Source of the DNA: Paenibacillus sp.
Lineage (GTDB): Bacteria > Bacillota > Bacilli > Paenibacillales > NBRC-103111
Assembly (NCBI GenBank): GCA_031180825.1
Contig: JAPSLM010000001.1
Span: forward strand, 1-64,000
Direction of reading: 5' to 3'
Length of the DNA stretch: 64,000 bases
Shown: positions 1 through 10,636 of the stretch, piece by piece
How the letters are laid out: every line of letters starts with the position of its first letter
How positions within the stretch are numbered: position 1 is the first letter of the stretch
Notes under the pieces: model-generated
What the model was told of the DNA's origin: nothing
The model's input: the letters and a program-made list of their open reading frames with translations, nothing else
Database searches by the model: none
Made by a program: the position numbers and the translations under genes

Positions 1-221
1 TGATGAACCTGGAGCGAAGACTGCGGCTTTTCTTTTTGTCGTTTCTCGCATGGCTACACGCGGTTCGGTTATGCTCGAACGTGAGATTTTTGTAGTCAAA
101 TTGATTCGTTCAGCAAGCCCTAAATATATTTCCTCGATGCCTGTCCGTAGCAGGCAGTCTTCCCAAGACGAATACCGCAATGATGAAAAGCGTTACTCCT
201 ATCCTGCGCGGAGAAGGGCTC
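1..221. other. No gene recognised at left edge
   Basis: No convincing gene is visible before the first promoter. A 64-codon open frame on the plus strand (50-244) has no good ribosome-binding site and a composition unlike a protein. The stretch is probably the intergenic region upstream of the YtoI-like gene. Confidence 0.5.
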
Positions 222-250
222 TGTTTTTGTGCATCCGCTTATAGTATAAT
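222..250 (+). promoter_or_regulatory. Likely sigma-A promoter of the YtoI-like gene
   Basis: A perfect TATAAT at 245-250 is preceded, 17 bases away, by a weak -35 (TGTTTT, 222-227). It lies about 40 bases before the start codon at 292. The -10 is convincing and the -35 is not. Confidence 0.45.
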
Positions 251-291
251 TGTTAAAGATTGTTACAGTTGTAAACTAGGCGGGTGAAGCG

Positions 292-1614
292 ATGCAGGAA
301 GAGACGCTGACCAAGCACGAGCAGATTATTCGCTATATCGAGGAATTAAGCGTAGGAACGCACATCTCCGTCCGTAAAATTGCCCAGGCCCTCGAAGTCA
401 GCGAGGGAACGGCCTACCGCGCGATGAAGGAAGCGGAAAGTCTGGGTTATGTCAGCACGAAGGATCGTACGGGAACGGTGCGGGTGGAGAAAAAAGAACC
501 GCAGCCGATCGACAAGCTGACGTTCGCCGAGGTGGTCAACATTGTAGACGGCGAGGTGCTCGGCGGCGCGGGCGGCCTTCATAAGTCTTTGAATAAATTC
601 GTGATCGGGGCGATGCAGCTCGAAGCGATGAAACGCTACATTGAGCCGGGCAATTTGCTCATTGTCGGCAACCGCACCCAGGCGCATCTCTATGCGCTGG
701 GACAAGGCGCCGGCATTCTCGTGACGGGCGGCTTCCAGACGCTGGACGAGGCCAAGGAGCTGGCCGACGAGCTTGAGCTGCCGATTATCAGCACCAGCTA
801 CGATACGTTTACCGTGGCGACGATGATCAACCGCGCGATCTACGACCAATTGATCAAGAAAAAAATTATGCTCGTCCGCGACATTATCCGGACCGATGCC
901 CGAGTCTATTCGCTGCGCGCCGAGGATACCGTCTCGGATATGCGGCATTGGATGGACGAAACCGGACATACCCGCTTCCCGGTCGTGGATGAACGGAACA
1001 AGCCGATCGGCATGGTGACGGCGAAGGACGTCGTCGGGGCCGAAGCGGGGCAGCCGATTCACCAGCTCATGACGCTGGACCCGCTTACCGTGAGCGATCA
1101 GGCGCCTGTCGCCTCGGTCAGCCATACGATGGTGTGGGAGGGCATCGAGCTGCTGCCCGTGGTCGGCAAGGACGGGAAAATGGTCGGCGTGATCAGCCGG
1201 GACGATGTGCTCAAGGCGATGCAGTATTTGCAGACGCAGCCGCAGCACGGGGAAACGCTTGAGGATCAAATCTGGTCCGGGATGGAGAAGGTGCGGGGCA
1301 AGGACGGCGAATTTTATTACCGGGGAACCGTAACCGCCCAGATGACCAATCCGATCGGGACGGTGTCGGAAGGCATTCTGACGACCCTCATGAGCCAGGT
1401 CGCGATCCGCACGATCCGCGAACAAAAAAGAGGCGACTTGATCGTGGACAGCTCCTCGAATTATTTTCTGCTGCCGATCCCGATCGACAGCGTGATCGAA
1501 TGCGTGCCGAACGTGCTGGAGATGAGCCGCAGGTACGGGAAGATCGAAGTGGACATTTTCTGCGACGGGAAGCGCGTGGCGAAGTCGACGTTTACTTGCC
1601 GTCTGACGGATTGA
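292..1614 (+). CDS. ytoI: YtoI-like DRTGG/CBS-domain regulator
   Basis: A 440-residue cytoplasmic protein with the YtoI layout. Residues 1-60 form a winged helix (VRKIAQALEVSEGTAYRAM) and about 75-185 a DRTGG domain. Two CBS repeats follow at about 195-312 (FPVVDERNKPIGMVTAKDV, then LLPVVGKDGKMVGVISRDD). The last 110 residues look like a hotdog thioesterase-type fold. The length matches the B. subtilis protein. CBS pairs bind adenosyl ligands, so a ligand-sensing regulator is likely, but I know of no proven target. It is monocistronic, with its own promoter and a strong terminator. Confidence 0.8.
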   Translation: MQEETLTKHEQIIRYIEELSVGTHISVRKIAQALEVSEGTAYRAMKEAESLGYVSTKDRTGTVRVEKKEPQPIDKLTFAEVVNIVDGEVLGGAGGLHKSLNKFVIGAMQLEAMKRYIEPGNLLIVGNRTQAHLYALGQGAGILVTGGFQTLDEAKELADELELPIISTSYDTFTVATMINRAIYDQLIKKKIMLVRDIIRTDARVYSLRAEDTVSDMRHWMDETGHTRFPVVDERNKPIGMVTAKDVVGAEAGQPIHQLMTLDPLTVSDQAPVASVSHTMVWEGIELLPVVGKDGKMVGVISRDDVLKAMQYLQTQPQHGETLEDQIWSGMEKVRGKDGEFYYRGTVTAQMTNPIGTVSEGILTTLMSQVAIRTIREQKRGDLIVDSSSNYFLLPIPIDSVIECVPNVLEMSRRYGKIEVDIFCDGKRVAKSTFTCRLTD

Positions 1615-1643
1615 GGGGCGATCGGGTGAATAGGAACTAATGC

Positions 1644-1673
1644 GCGGGCGGAACTAGATTCCGCCCGCTTTGT
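1644..1673 (+). terminator. Intrinsic terminator after the YtoI-like gene
   Basis: A perfect 10-bp stem (GCGGGCGGAA / TTCCGCCCGC) with a 5-base loop is followed by TTTGTT. It lies 30 bases after the stop codon. Confidence 0.75.
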
Positions 1674-1693
1674 TGCGCCATCCGCAGGACTTT

Positions 1694-1945
1694 CTAGCTC
1701 GGTTGCGGAGAATCGGCATACCATGTGTCGTACCTTTGATAAGGCGGGAACGTTTCGTTAACCTCCCAGGACTCAACGATTCGATGGGCGGTTTGCAAAT
1801 CGTATCCTCTTCCCATCAAATAAGTGATGGCGGCGACCTCATACATGGCATGCTCAACGGACGTATAGGTCATTTCGTACAAACCGTACCGGACGACGGG
1901 AGCTACGGAGCCAAGCACAAAATTTCTGAGCGCAGGGTCTATCAT
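1694..1945 (-). CDS. Small conserved-looking hypothetical protein
   Basis: An 83-residue soluble protein that I do not recognise. Its composition is protein-like (MYEVAAITYLMGRGYDLQTA, then WEVNETFPPYQRYDTWY) and it has no signal peptide or membrane segment. It reads opposite to the YtoI-like gene, just beyond that gene's terminator, and lies about 100 bases downstream of the end of etfA. An open frame of similar length overlaps it on the other strand but is rich in Arg/Ser and is less convincing. No function can be assigned. Confidence 0.5.
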   Translation of the reverse strand: MIDPALRNFVLGSVAPVVRYGLYEMTYTSVEHAMYEVAAITYLMGRGYDLQTAHRIVESWEVNETFPPYQRYDTWYADSPQPS

Positions 1946-2042
1946 CGGCTACCTTCCTCTCCATGAACTGGGCGTTTCTCACAGTCCATGATATTCGCCC
2001 TGGAAGAGAATGCCCCGGCGCCAGCCTATTTATACCAAAGAA

Positions 2043-3020
2043 TTACGCCAGCACCTTCTTGAACTCTTGGGTGAGCAGCGGGACGATCTCGAACAGATCG
2101 CCGACGATGCCGTAATCGGCAATTTTGAAGATCGGCGCTTCCGGGTCTTTATTAATCGCGATAATGACGCGCGACTGGCTCATTCCGGCCAAGTGCTGAA
2201 TGGCGCCGCTGATGCCGCAGGCGATATACACTTCCGGCGTTACGACTTTGCCGGTCTGTCCGATCTGCAGCGCGTAGTCGCAGTAGCCTGCGTCACAAGC
2301 GCCGCGGGAGGCGCCGACGGCGGCGTTCAACGCTTCGGCCAGCGGCTCCAGCGTGCGGAACCCGTCGGCGCTCTTGACGCCCCGGCCGCCGGACACGACG
2401 ATCTTCGCTTCCGTCAGATCGACCTTCCCCGACGCTTTGTGCACCACGTCCTTCACGACGGAACGCAGGTCGGCAGTGGGGGAGAAGGGAGTGGCGGCCA
2501 TTTCCGCCTGCGAGCCGGGGACGGCTTCCGCGGCAGGCACGTTATTCGGCCGGATCGTGATCACCATCGGGCCTTGGGTAAACCGTTTCTTCTCGAACGC
2601 TTTGCCCGCGTAGAGCGGACGCGTCAAGGAAAGGCCGTCGCCCGTTTTCTCCAGCGCGATGACGTCGGAAATTTGCCCCGCCTGCAGATGGGCGGCGATC
2701 TTCGGCGCCAGGTCGCGGCCGATGGCCGTATGGCCGAACAGAACCGCGTGCGGGTTCGCCGTGTCGAGAATGCCCTTCAGTGCGGAGAAATACGTCTCCG
2801 GATTATAGTGGGCGAGCTCCGCATGATCGACGGAAACGACTTGGTCGACGCCATAACCGGACAGCTCTTGGACAAACGCGGACAGTCCGTGGCCGAGAAG
2901 CGCCGCCACGATCCGGTCGCCGTCGTCTTTGGCCAGCCGGGCCGCTTGAATCGTTTCGAAGGTCACTTGACGGAGCTTGCCGCCCCGGATTTCCGCGAAG
3001 ATTATATAGGTTTTGCTCAT
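2043..3020 (-). CDS. etfA: Electron transfer flavoprotein, alpha subunit
   Basis: A 325-residue alpha subunit of the soluble ETF heterodimer. It carries the FAD that takes electrons from acyl-CoA dehydrogenase (FadE here). The C-terminal FAD domain is clear: VSGGRGVKS near residue 208 and INKDPEAPIFKIADYGIVGD near 290-311. It starts at ATG 3020 behind GGGAGGG, 21 bases after etfB. With fadR and etfB it forms one transcription unit, as in the B. subtilis lcfA-fadR-fadB-etfBA operon, but fadB is missing here. FadF, encoded across the divergent promoter, is the likely downstream electron acceptor. Confidence 0.95.
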   Translation of the reverse strand: MSKTYIIFAEIRGGKLRQVTFETIQAARLAKDDGDRIVAALLGHGLSAFVQELSGYGVDQVVSVDHAELAHYNPETYFSALKGILDTANPHAVLFGHTAIGRDLAPKIAAHLQAGQISDVIALEKTGDGLSLTRPLYAGKAFEKKRFTQGPMVITIRPNNVPAAEAVPGSQAEMAATPFSPTADLRSVVKDVVHKASGKVDLTEAKIVVSGGRGVKSADGFRTLEPLAEALNAAVGASRGACDAGYCDYALQIGQTGKVVTPEVYIACGISGAIQHLAGMSQSRVIIAINKDPEAPIFKIADYGIVGDLFEIVPLLTQEFKKVLA

Positions 3021-3041
3021 ATCGATTCCCTCCCTTTGGCA

Positions 3042-3809
3042 TTAAAGCGCTTTGGCTTCCGTACGAAGCAGATGAACGAGCTGCGCGACTTGCTGTTGCG
3101 GATCGCCCTGCAGCACTTGTCCCGCTTTGCGCTCCGGCGGGAGCGTGAGAGAGTCGCGCGCCGTCTTCGGAGCGATGTCCGCTTCGCTTAAGCCCAAGTC
3201 ATCCAGCGTCAGCTGCTGGAACGGCTTTTTCTTCGCTTTCATGATGCCGGGCAAGGAAGGATAGCGGGGCTCGTTCAAGCCTTGCTGCGCCGTGAACAGG
3301 GCGGGCAGTGCCACCTCCACCGTCTCGGTGTCCCCTTCGGCGTCGCGCTGCGCCGTCGCCCGGCCGCCGCTCAGCTCCAGCTTCACGACGGAGGATACGT
3401 GCGGGATGCTCAGCAGGTGGGCGACGCGGATCGCGACCTGTCCTGCGCCGTGATCGACGGAGAAGTTGCCGCCGAGCACAAGATCGTACGCTTGCTTCCC
3501 GAGGTATGCGGCCAGCACCTTGGACACGGCATACTCATCGCCGGAGATGCGATCGTCCGAGATCAGCACGGCTTCGTCCGCGCCCATCGCCAGCGCGGTC
3601 CGCAGCGCTTCGGCGCAGCGCTCCGGGCCGATCGAGACGACGACAACGCTGCCGCCATGCTCTTCCTTCAGCCGGATCGCTTCCTCCACGGCATATTCGT
3701 CGTACGGATTGATGACGAATTTCGCCCCGTCTTCGGATACCTCGCCGCCTTGGATGACGATTTTCTCCTCCGTATCGAACGTTTGCTTCATCAATACATA
3801 AATGTTCAT
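3042..3809 (-). CDS. etfB: Electron transfer flavoprotein, beta subunit
   Basis: A 255-residue ETF beta subunit (AMP-binding partner of EtfA). It begins MNIYVLMKQTFDTEEKI and includes the conserved stretches VVSIGPERCAEALRTALAMG and LVLGGNFSVDHGAGQV. An in-frame ATG lies 24 bases upstream at 3833. I chose 3809 because the ribosome-binding site GGGAGGAGC sits inside that extension, and because typical family members start at MNIYV. It lies 45 bases downstream of fadR and 21 bases upstream of etfA, so it is co-transcribed with them and probably autorepressed through FadR. Confidence 0.93.
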   Translation of the reverse strand: MNIYVLMKQTFDTEEKIVIQGGEVSEDGAKFVINPYDEYAVEEAIRLKEEHGGSVVVVSIGPERCAEALRTALAMGADEAVLISDDRISGDEYAVSKVLAAYLGKQAYDLVLGGNFSVDHGAGQVAIRVAHLLSIPHVSSVVKLELSGGRATAQRDAEGDTETVEVALPALFTAQQGLNEPRYPSLPGIMKAKKKPFQQLTLDDLGLSEADIAPKTARDSLTLPPERKAGQVLQGDPQQQVAQLVHLLRTEAKAL

Positions 3810-3853
3810 AAGTCCCAAGCTCCTCCCATACAAAATAAAGACAATATAACGTA

Positions 3854-4438
3854 TTAAGCCTTCAACCCTTGTATGAAAAACTCTACGGTTTTATCGACCT
3901 GCGCCGCGAGCGAATATTTGCGGCCGGCGATCAACCATGAAGTGACTACCTCGTCCATGGAGCCGAACACGAGCAGGCGCGTCAGCTTGACGTCCAGATT
4001 GGCCCGGAAAATGCCTTCTTCGATGCCTTGGCGCAGCACCTTTTCGATCAGCTCGATATACGTCTTGACGACAAGGCCGATTTCCTTGCGCAGCTCCAGC
4101 GAGCTTTGGCGCAGCTCGATTTGGGTGACGAACGCGAGATCGACGTTTTGCTCCAGCATCGTGTAATGAATCTCGCATATTTTGCGCAGCGCCTCGTCCG
4201 CGGAGTCCGTTTCGTTGATGCTGCTGTGAAATTGACCGACCAGGTCGCCCAATTTTTTTTGGAAGAGAGAAATAAGAATGTCTTCCTTGTTTTTAAAATA
4301 TAAATAAATCGTTCCGTCTGCTACGCCGGCTTCCTTGGCAATCCGGGAAACCTGCGCGTTATGATAGCCGTTTTCGGCGATGACTTTCAGCGCCGCATCC
4401 AGTATCAAATTGTACTTCTCCATTTTTTTGCTTGCCAT
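3854..4438 (-). CDS. fadR: TetR-family fatty-acid regulator FadR
   Basis: A 194-residue TetR-family repressor. The N-terminal helix-turn-helix and recognition helix (GVADGTIYLYFKNKEDILI, about residues 38-56) are nearly identical to B. subtilis FadR (YsiA). That protein represses beta-oxidation genes and is released by long-chain acyl-CoA. The C-terminal 140 residues are the ligand-binding/dimer domain. The gene heads the etfBA operon and is divergent from fadF, with a matching operator in the gap. The assignment rests on the DNA-binding domain, the operator and the neighbours. Confidence 0.92.
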   Translation of the reverse strand: MASKKMEKYNLILDAALKVIAENGYHNAQVSRIAKEAGVADGTIYLYFKNKEDILISLFQKKLGDLVGQFHSSINETDSADEALRKICEIHYTMLEQNVDLAFVTQIELRQSSLELRKEIGLVVKTYIELIEKVLRQGIEEGIFRANLDVKLTRLLVFGSMDEVVTSWLIAGRKYSLAAQVDKTVEFFIQGLKA

Positions 4439-4458
4439 CCAATCACCACCATGTTATT

Positions 4459-4490
4459 ATTCAGTCAGAAACTGAATGAGCATTCATTCA
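4459..4490. promoter_or_regulatory. FadR operator, two overlapping palindromes
   Basis: TGAATGAGCATTCATTCA at 4473-4490 has perfect 7-base arms TGAATGA/TCATTCA. It fits the published B. subtilis FadR consensus TGAATGAnnAnTCATTCA closely. A second perfect palindrome, ATTCAGT-CAGAA-ACTGAAT, at 4459-4477 overlaps its left arm. Both lie between fadR and fadF, so one site could control the two divergent units. Confidence 0.85.
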
Positions 4491-4631
4491 TTTCAATTTC
4501 ATCTTATGGGAAACGCTGTTACTTGTCAATGTGTTTTGCTCATAAGATTTTTATGGGGGCCTCATGTTATCGCTTTCAAACAAGCATGCCACAGCTTGGA
4601 CCTAATCGGACGGAAAGGATGGATGTAACAA

Positions 4632-6815
4632 ATGATGTGGCTCATCGTGAACCTGCTCGCCTTTCTTGCTGTAACAGCGTACGCCGTCTTCCTGTTTTGG
4701 AAAGCCGTGTCTCACCGCTACGCGTATATGAAGCTCGGGCAGCCCGTAGATTTCCGGCAGCAGAGCAAGGAGCGGCTGGGCGAGTTTATGGCCGAGGTGT
4801 TCGGCCAGAAGAAGCTGCTGAAGGACAAAAAAAGCGGAATCATGCACGTCGTTATTTTTTACGGCTTCATCATCCTGCAGTTCGGCGCCCTGGACCTGAT
4901 CGTGAAGGGGCTGCGCGGAGGGGCGAGCGTATCGTTCCCCGGGTACGCCCTCTTCGGTCTGCTGCAGGAAATTACGGTGTTCTCGATTCTGGTGGCGATG
5001 GGGTATGCGGTCTACCGCCGTTATGTGGAGAAGCTGCCCCGTCTGAAAAAGGGCTGGAAGCCGAGCATCGTCGTCTTCTTTATTTTCGGCTTGATGCTGT
5101 CCGTGCTGCTGTCGCTCGCCTTCGAGCGGCTGTGGCTTGGCCCGCATACGAGCGCAGCCTACGCTCCGATCTCCTCCGCGATTGCGGCGGCGTTCGAAGG
5201 CATTTCCGCCCAGACGGCGGCGGTGCTGTTCTATATATGCTGGTGGCTCCACCTGCTGATCCTGCTCGCTTTTCTGGTCTATGTGCCGCAATCGAAGCAT
5301 TTTCATATTCTTACCGCGCCCATTAATATATGGTTCCGCCGCAAGGAGCCGGTAGGGCGGTTGAAAAAGCTGGATCTGGAAGACGAGGAAGCCGAATCGT
5401 TCGGCGTCGGCAAGATCGAGGATTTTACCCAAAAGCAGATGCTCGACTTCTACGCTTGCGTCGAGTGCGGACGCTGCACGAACGTATGCCCGGCCTCGAA
5501 CACCGGCAAGACGCTGTCGCCGATGCACCTGATCGTCAAGCTGCGCGATCATCTGACGGAAAAAGGCAACGCCGTGACGTCCAAATCCCCATGGGTGCCG
5601 GAGTACGCGTTCGCCGCTGCGGGCGCCCATTCGATGGAGGCGGCGGCCGAGCCTGGCGTCCGCTGGGAGACCGAAGGGATCACCGATATTCGTCCGACGC
5701 TGGCCTGGCAGCAGAACGCTTGGAAGGTGCGGGAGAAGCCTGCGGAGGAAGCCGAGCTGATCGGCGATGTGATGACGGAGGACGAGATCTGGTCCTGTAC
5801 GACGTGCCGCAACTGCGAAGATCAATGTCCGGTCGGCAACGAGCACGTGGACAAAATTGTCGATCTGCGCAGGCATCTCGTCCTGATGCAGGGCAGCATG
5901 CCGCACGAGGGCCAGCGCGCGATGCAAAATATCGAGCGGCAGGGTAATCCGTGGGGACTGAGCCGCAGCGACCGGGTGAAGTGGACCGGCGAGATCGACG
6001 GCATCGCGGTCCCGACGGTCAAGGAAAATCCGGATTTCGAATACCTGTTCTTCGTCGGCTCGATGGGCTCCTACGATCTGCGCAGCCGCAAAGTATCGCG
6101 GGCGTTTGTCCGGCTGCTTCACGAAGCCGGCGTCAGCTTCGCGATTCTCGGCAACGAGGAGAAAAATTCCGGCGACACGCCGCGCAGGCTCGGCAACGAG
6201 ATGCTGTTCCAGCAGCTGTGCGCGGAAAATATCGCCGTTTTCGAGAAATATGGCGTCAAAAAAATCGTCACCGCTTGTCCGCATACGTACAACACGCTCA
6301 AAAACGAATACCCGGACTTCGGGCTGGAAGGCGTGGAGGTGCTCCATCATACGGAGCTGCTGGACCGGCTTATCCGGTCGGGCAAGCTGACGCCGCGCCA
6401 TGCGGTGAACGAGCGGATTACGTATCACGATTCGTGCTATCTGGGCCGCTACAACAACGTTTACGAGCAGCCGCGCAACGTGCTGCGCGCGATCCCCGGC
6501 GTCGAGCTCGTCGAGATGGAGCGCACCCGCGAGAACGGGATGTGCTGCGGAGCGGGCGGCGGCATGATGTGGATGGAGGAAACGTCGGGCAAGCGCGTCA
6601 ATCTGGCGCGGACCGAGCAGGCGCTCGAAACGAACCCGACGGTCATCAGCAGCGCGTGCCCGTACTGCCTGACGATGATGGAGGACGGCACGAAGATGAA
6701 GGAAGCGGAAGACCGCGTCAAGGCGAGAGATATCGCCGAAATACTGGAGCAATCCGTATTCGGCGAATCCCATATACAACCGGCGAACGATGCAATCGGC
6801 GTGGGCGGATCATAA
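4632..6815 (+). CDS. fadF: Membrane Fe-S oxidoreductase FadF
   Basis: A 727-residue protein related to heterodisulfide reductase subunits and to B. subtilis FadF (YwjF). Residues 1-240 hold several membrane helices like the gamma subunit of nitrate reductase. Two 4Fe-4S motifs follow: CVECGRCTNVCPA near 275 and CTTCRNCEDQCPVG near 389. Two CCG-type cluster domains come last (ACPHTYNTL near 549, CCGAGGG near 637). The likely role is to pass electrons from reduced ETF to the quinone pool. It is the first gene of the rightward fad unit, behind GGAAAGG and the FadR operator. The electron-transfer role is inferred from the family. Confidence 0.88.
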   Translation: MMWLIVNLLAFLAVTAYAVFLFWKAVSHRYAYMKLGQPVDFRQQSKERLGEFMAEVFGQKKLLKDKKSGIMHVVIFYGFIILQFGALDLIVKGLRGGASVSFPGYALFGLLQEITVFSILVAMGYAVYRRYVEKLPRLKKGWKPSIVVFFIFGLMLSVLLSLAFERLWLGPHTSAAYAPISSAIAAAFEGISAQTAAVLFYICWWLHLLILLAFLVYVPQSKHFHILTAPINIWFRRKEPVGRLKKLDLEDEEAESFGVGKIEDFTQKQMLDFYACVECGRCTNVCPASNTGKTLSPMHLIVKLRDHLTEKGNAVTSKSPWVPEYAFAAAGAHSMEAAAEPGVRWETEGITDIRPTLAWQQNAWKVREKPAEEAELIGDVMTEDEIWSCTTCRNCEDQCPVGNEHVDKIVDLRRHLVLMQGSMPHEGQRAMQNIERQGNPWGLSRSDRVKWTGEIDGIAVPTVKENPDFEYLFFVGSMGSYDLRSRKVSRAFVRLLHEAGVSFAILGNEEKNSGDTPRRLGNEMLFQQLCAENIAVFEKYGVKKIVTACPHTYNTLKNEYPDFGLEGVEVLHHTELLDRLIRSGKLTPRHAVNERITYHDSCYLGRYNNVYEQPRNVLRAIPGVELVEMERTRENGMCCGAGGGMMWMEETSGKRVNLARTEQALETNPTVISSACPYCLTMMEDGTKMKEAEDRVKARDIAEILEQSVFGESHIQPANDAIGVGGS

Positions 6816-6817
6816 GA

Positions 6818-6864
6818 CCGGCCCCCGCCATCCCCGCAAGGCGAGAATGCTTGGCGGGGGCCGG
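6818..6864 (+). terminator. Strong GC hairpin between fadF and fadN
   Basis: A perfect 13-bp stem (CCGGCCCCCGCCA / TGGCGGGGGCCGG) with a 21-base loop starts two bases after the fadF stop. There is no T-tract, so it may be a weak terminator or an mRNA-stabilising or processing element rather than a full stop. Confidence 0.5.
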
Positions 6865-6986
6865 CGGGCGCCGACATATTGCGCCATGAGATTCGCCTGC
6901 CCGGCTGCAAGACGCCGCCGAATGCTTTACTCGCAGGTTTGTTCAAGCAATCCATATCAAAAACGTATTGGGAGGTAAGCAATATC

Positions 6987-9383
<2,397 letters not shown>

Positions 9384-9406
9384 TAATCCCGGGAGAGGTG
9401 AAACCC

Positions 9407-10591
9407 ATGAGAGAAGCTGTAATCGTATCGGTTGCCCGCACCGCGGTCGGCAAAGCGAAAAAGGGCCGTTTGGCCCAAACGCGTGCGGAGGATCTGGGCA
9501 AGGCCGTGCTCGAAGCCGCTGTGGAGCGGGCGCCCGGTCTGAAGAAAGAGGATGTCGAGGATGTCATTATCGGCTGCGCCATGCCGGAAGGCGAGCAGGG
9601 ACTTAACTTTGCCCGCATCATGTCGCTCTACGCCGGATTTCCGGTGACCGTGCCGGCGCTCACGATCAACCGGTTTTGCTCGTCCGGCCTGCAATCGATC
9701 GCCTTCGCGGCGGAGCGGATTATGCTCGGGACGGCCGACGTAATCGTCGCCGGCGGCGTCGAGAGCATGAGCCACGTGCCGATGACCGGATTCAAGCTGT
9801 CGCCGAATCCGAAGATCGTGGAGCAGATGCCGGAGGTCTACATCGGCATGGGCCATACGGCCGAAAATGTCGCCGAGCGGTTCGGCATTTCCCGCGAAGA
9901 TCAGGACCGGTTCTCCGCGCGTTCCCACGAAAAAGCGGCGGCTGCGATCCGCGACGGGAAATTCCGCGACGAAATCGTTCCCGTGCAAACGCAGTGGACG
10001 CAAGTGGACGATAGCGGGAAAGTCAAGAGCGAGTCGTTCGCGTTCGATACCGACGAAGGCGTCCGCGCCGATACGACGGCGCAGGTGCTGGGCAAGCTGA
10101 AGCCGTCCTTCAAGCTGAACGGCACGGTGACGGCGGGCAACTCGTCCCAGATGAGCGACGGCGCAGCCGCAGCCGTGGTGATGAGCAAGGAGCGCGCGGA
10201 AGCGCTCGGCTTGAAGCCGCTCGCGACGTTCCGTTCGTTCGCCTTAGCCGGGGTGGACCCGGAAATTATGGGCGTCGGGCCGGTGGAGGCGATCCCGAAA
10301 GCGCTCCGGATGGCCGGACTCTCGATCGGCGATGTCGATTTGTTTGAAATCAACGAGGCCTTCGCGTCCCAATGCTTGCACATCATCCGTCAGCTCGGCT
10401 TGGACGAAGAGAAGGTCAATGTGAACGGCGGCGCAATCGCGCTCGGTCATCCGCTCGGATGCACGGGCACGAAGCTGACCGCGACGCTGATTCACGAGCT
10501 GCGCCGCAGAGGCGGCGGCATCGGTGTCGTCTCCATGTGTATCGGTGGCGGCATGGGCGCGGCCGGTGTGTTCGAGGTTCATGCGAATTAA
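9407..10591 (+). CDS. fadA: Acetyl-CoA C-acyltransferase (thiolase) FadA
   Basis: A 394-residue thiolase that cleaves 3-ketoacyl-CoA to acetyl-CoA and a shortened acyl-CoA. The acylated Cys is in NRFCSSGLQ near residue 91, the His in [14 protein letters not shown] near 353, and the second Cys in [10 protein letters not shown] near 384. The start at 9407 has GGGAGAGGTG upstream; a longer frame beginning at 9314 overlaps fadN and is rejected. It follows fadN by 24 bases and precedes fadE by 46, the order fadN-fadA-fadE known from B. subtilis. Confidence 0.95.
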   Translation: MREAVIVSVARTAVGKAKKGRLAQTRAEDLGKAVLEAAVERAPGLKKEDVEDVIIGCAMPEGEQGLNFARIMSLYAGFPVTVPALTINRFCSSGLQSIAFAAERIMLGTADVIVAGGVESMSHVPMTGFKLSPNPKIVEQMPEVYIGMGHTAENVAERFGISREDQDRFSARSHEKAAAAIRDGKFRDEIVPVQTQWTQVDDSGKVKSESFAFDTDEGVRADTTAQVLGKLKPSFKLNGTVTAGNSSQMSDGAAAAVVMSKERAEALGLKPLATFRSFALAGVDPEIMGVGPVEAIPKALRMAGLSIGDVDLFEINEAFASQCLHIIRQLGLDEEKVNVNGGAIALGHPLGCTGTKLTATLIHELRRRGGGIGVVSMCIGGGMGAAGVFEVHAN

Positions 10592-10636
10592 CATTCTTTT
10601 TCACCTATCCCAAATAAACGAAGGAGAGATTCGGAC

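Noticed and set aside
50..244. 64-codon plus-strand frame at the left edge
   Set aside because: No ribosome-binding site, no family-like sequence, and it overlaps the promoter of the YtoI-like gene.
4602..6779. Very long open frame antisense to fadF, and similar ones antisense to fadN, fadE, lcfA and the chemoreceptor gene
   Set aside because: They are rich in Arg/His/Leu with no domain motifs, and mirror the codon bias of well-supported GC-rich genes on the other strand.
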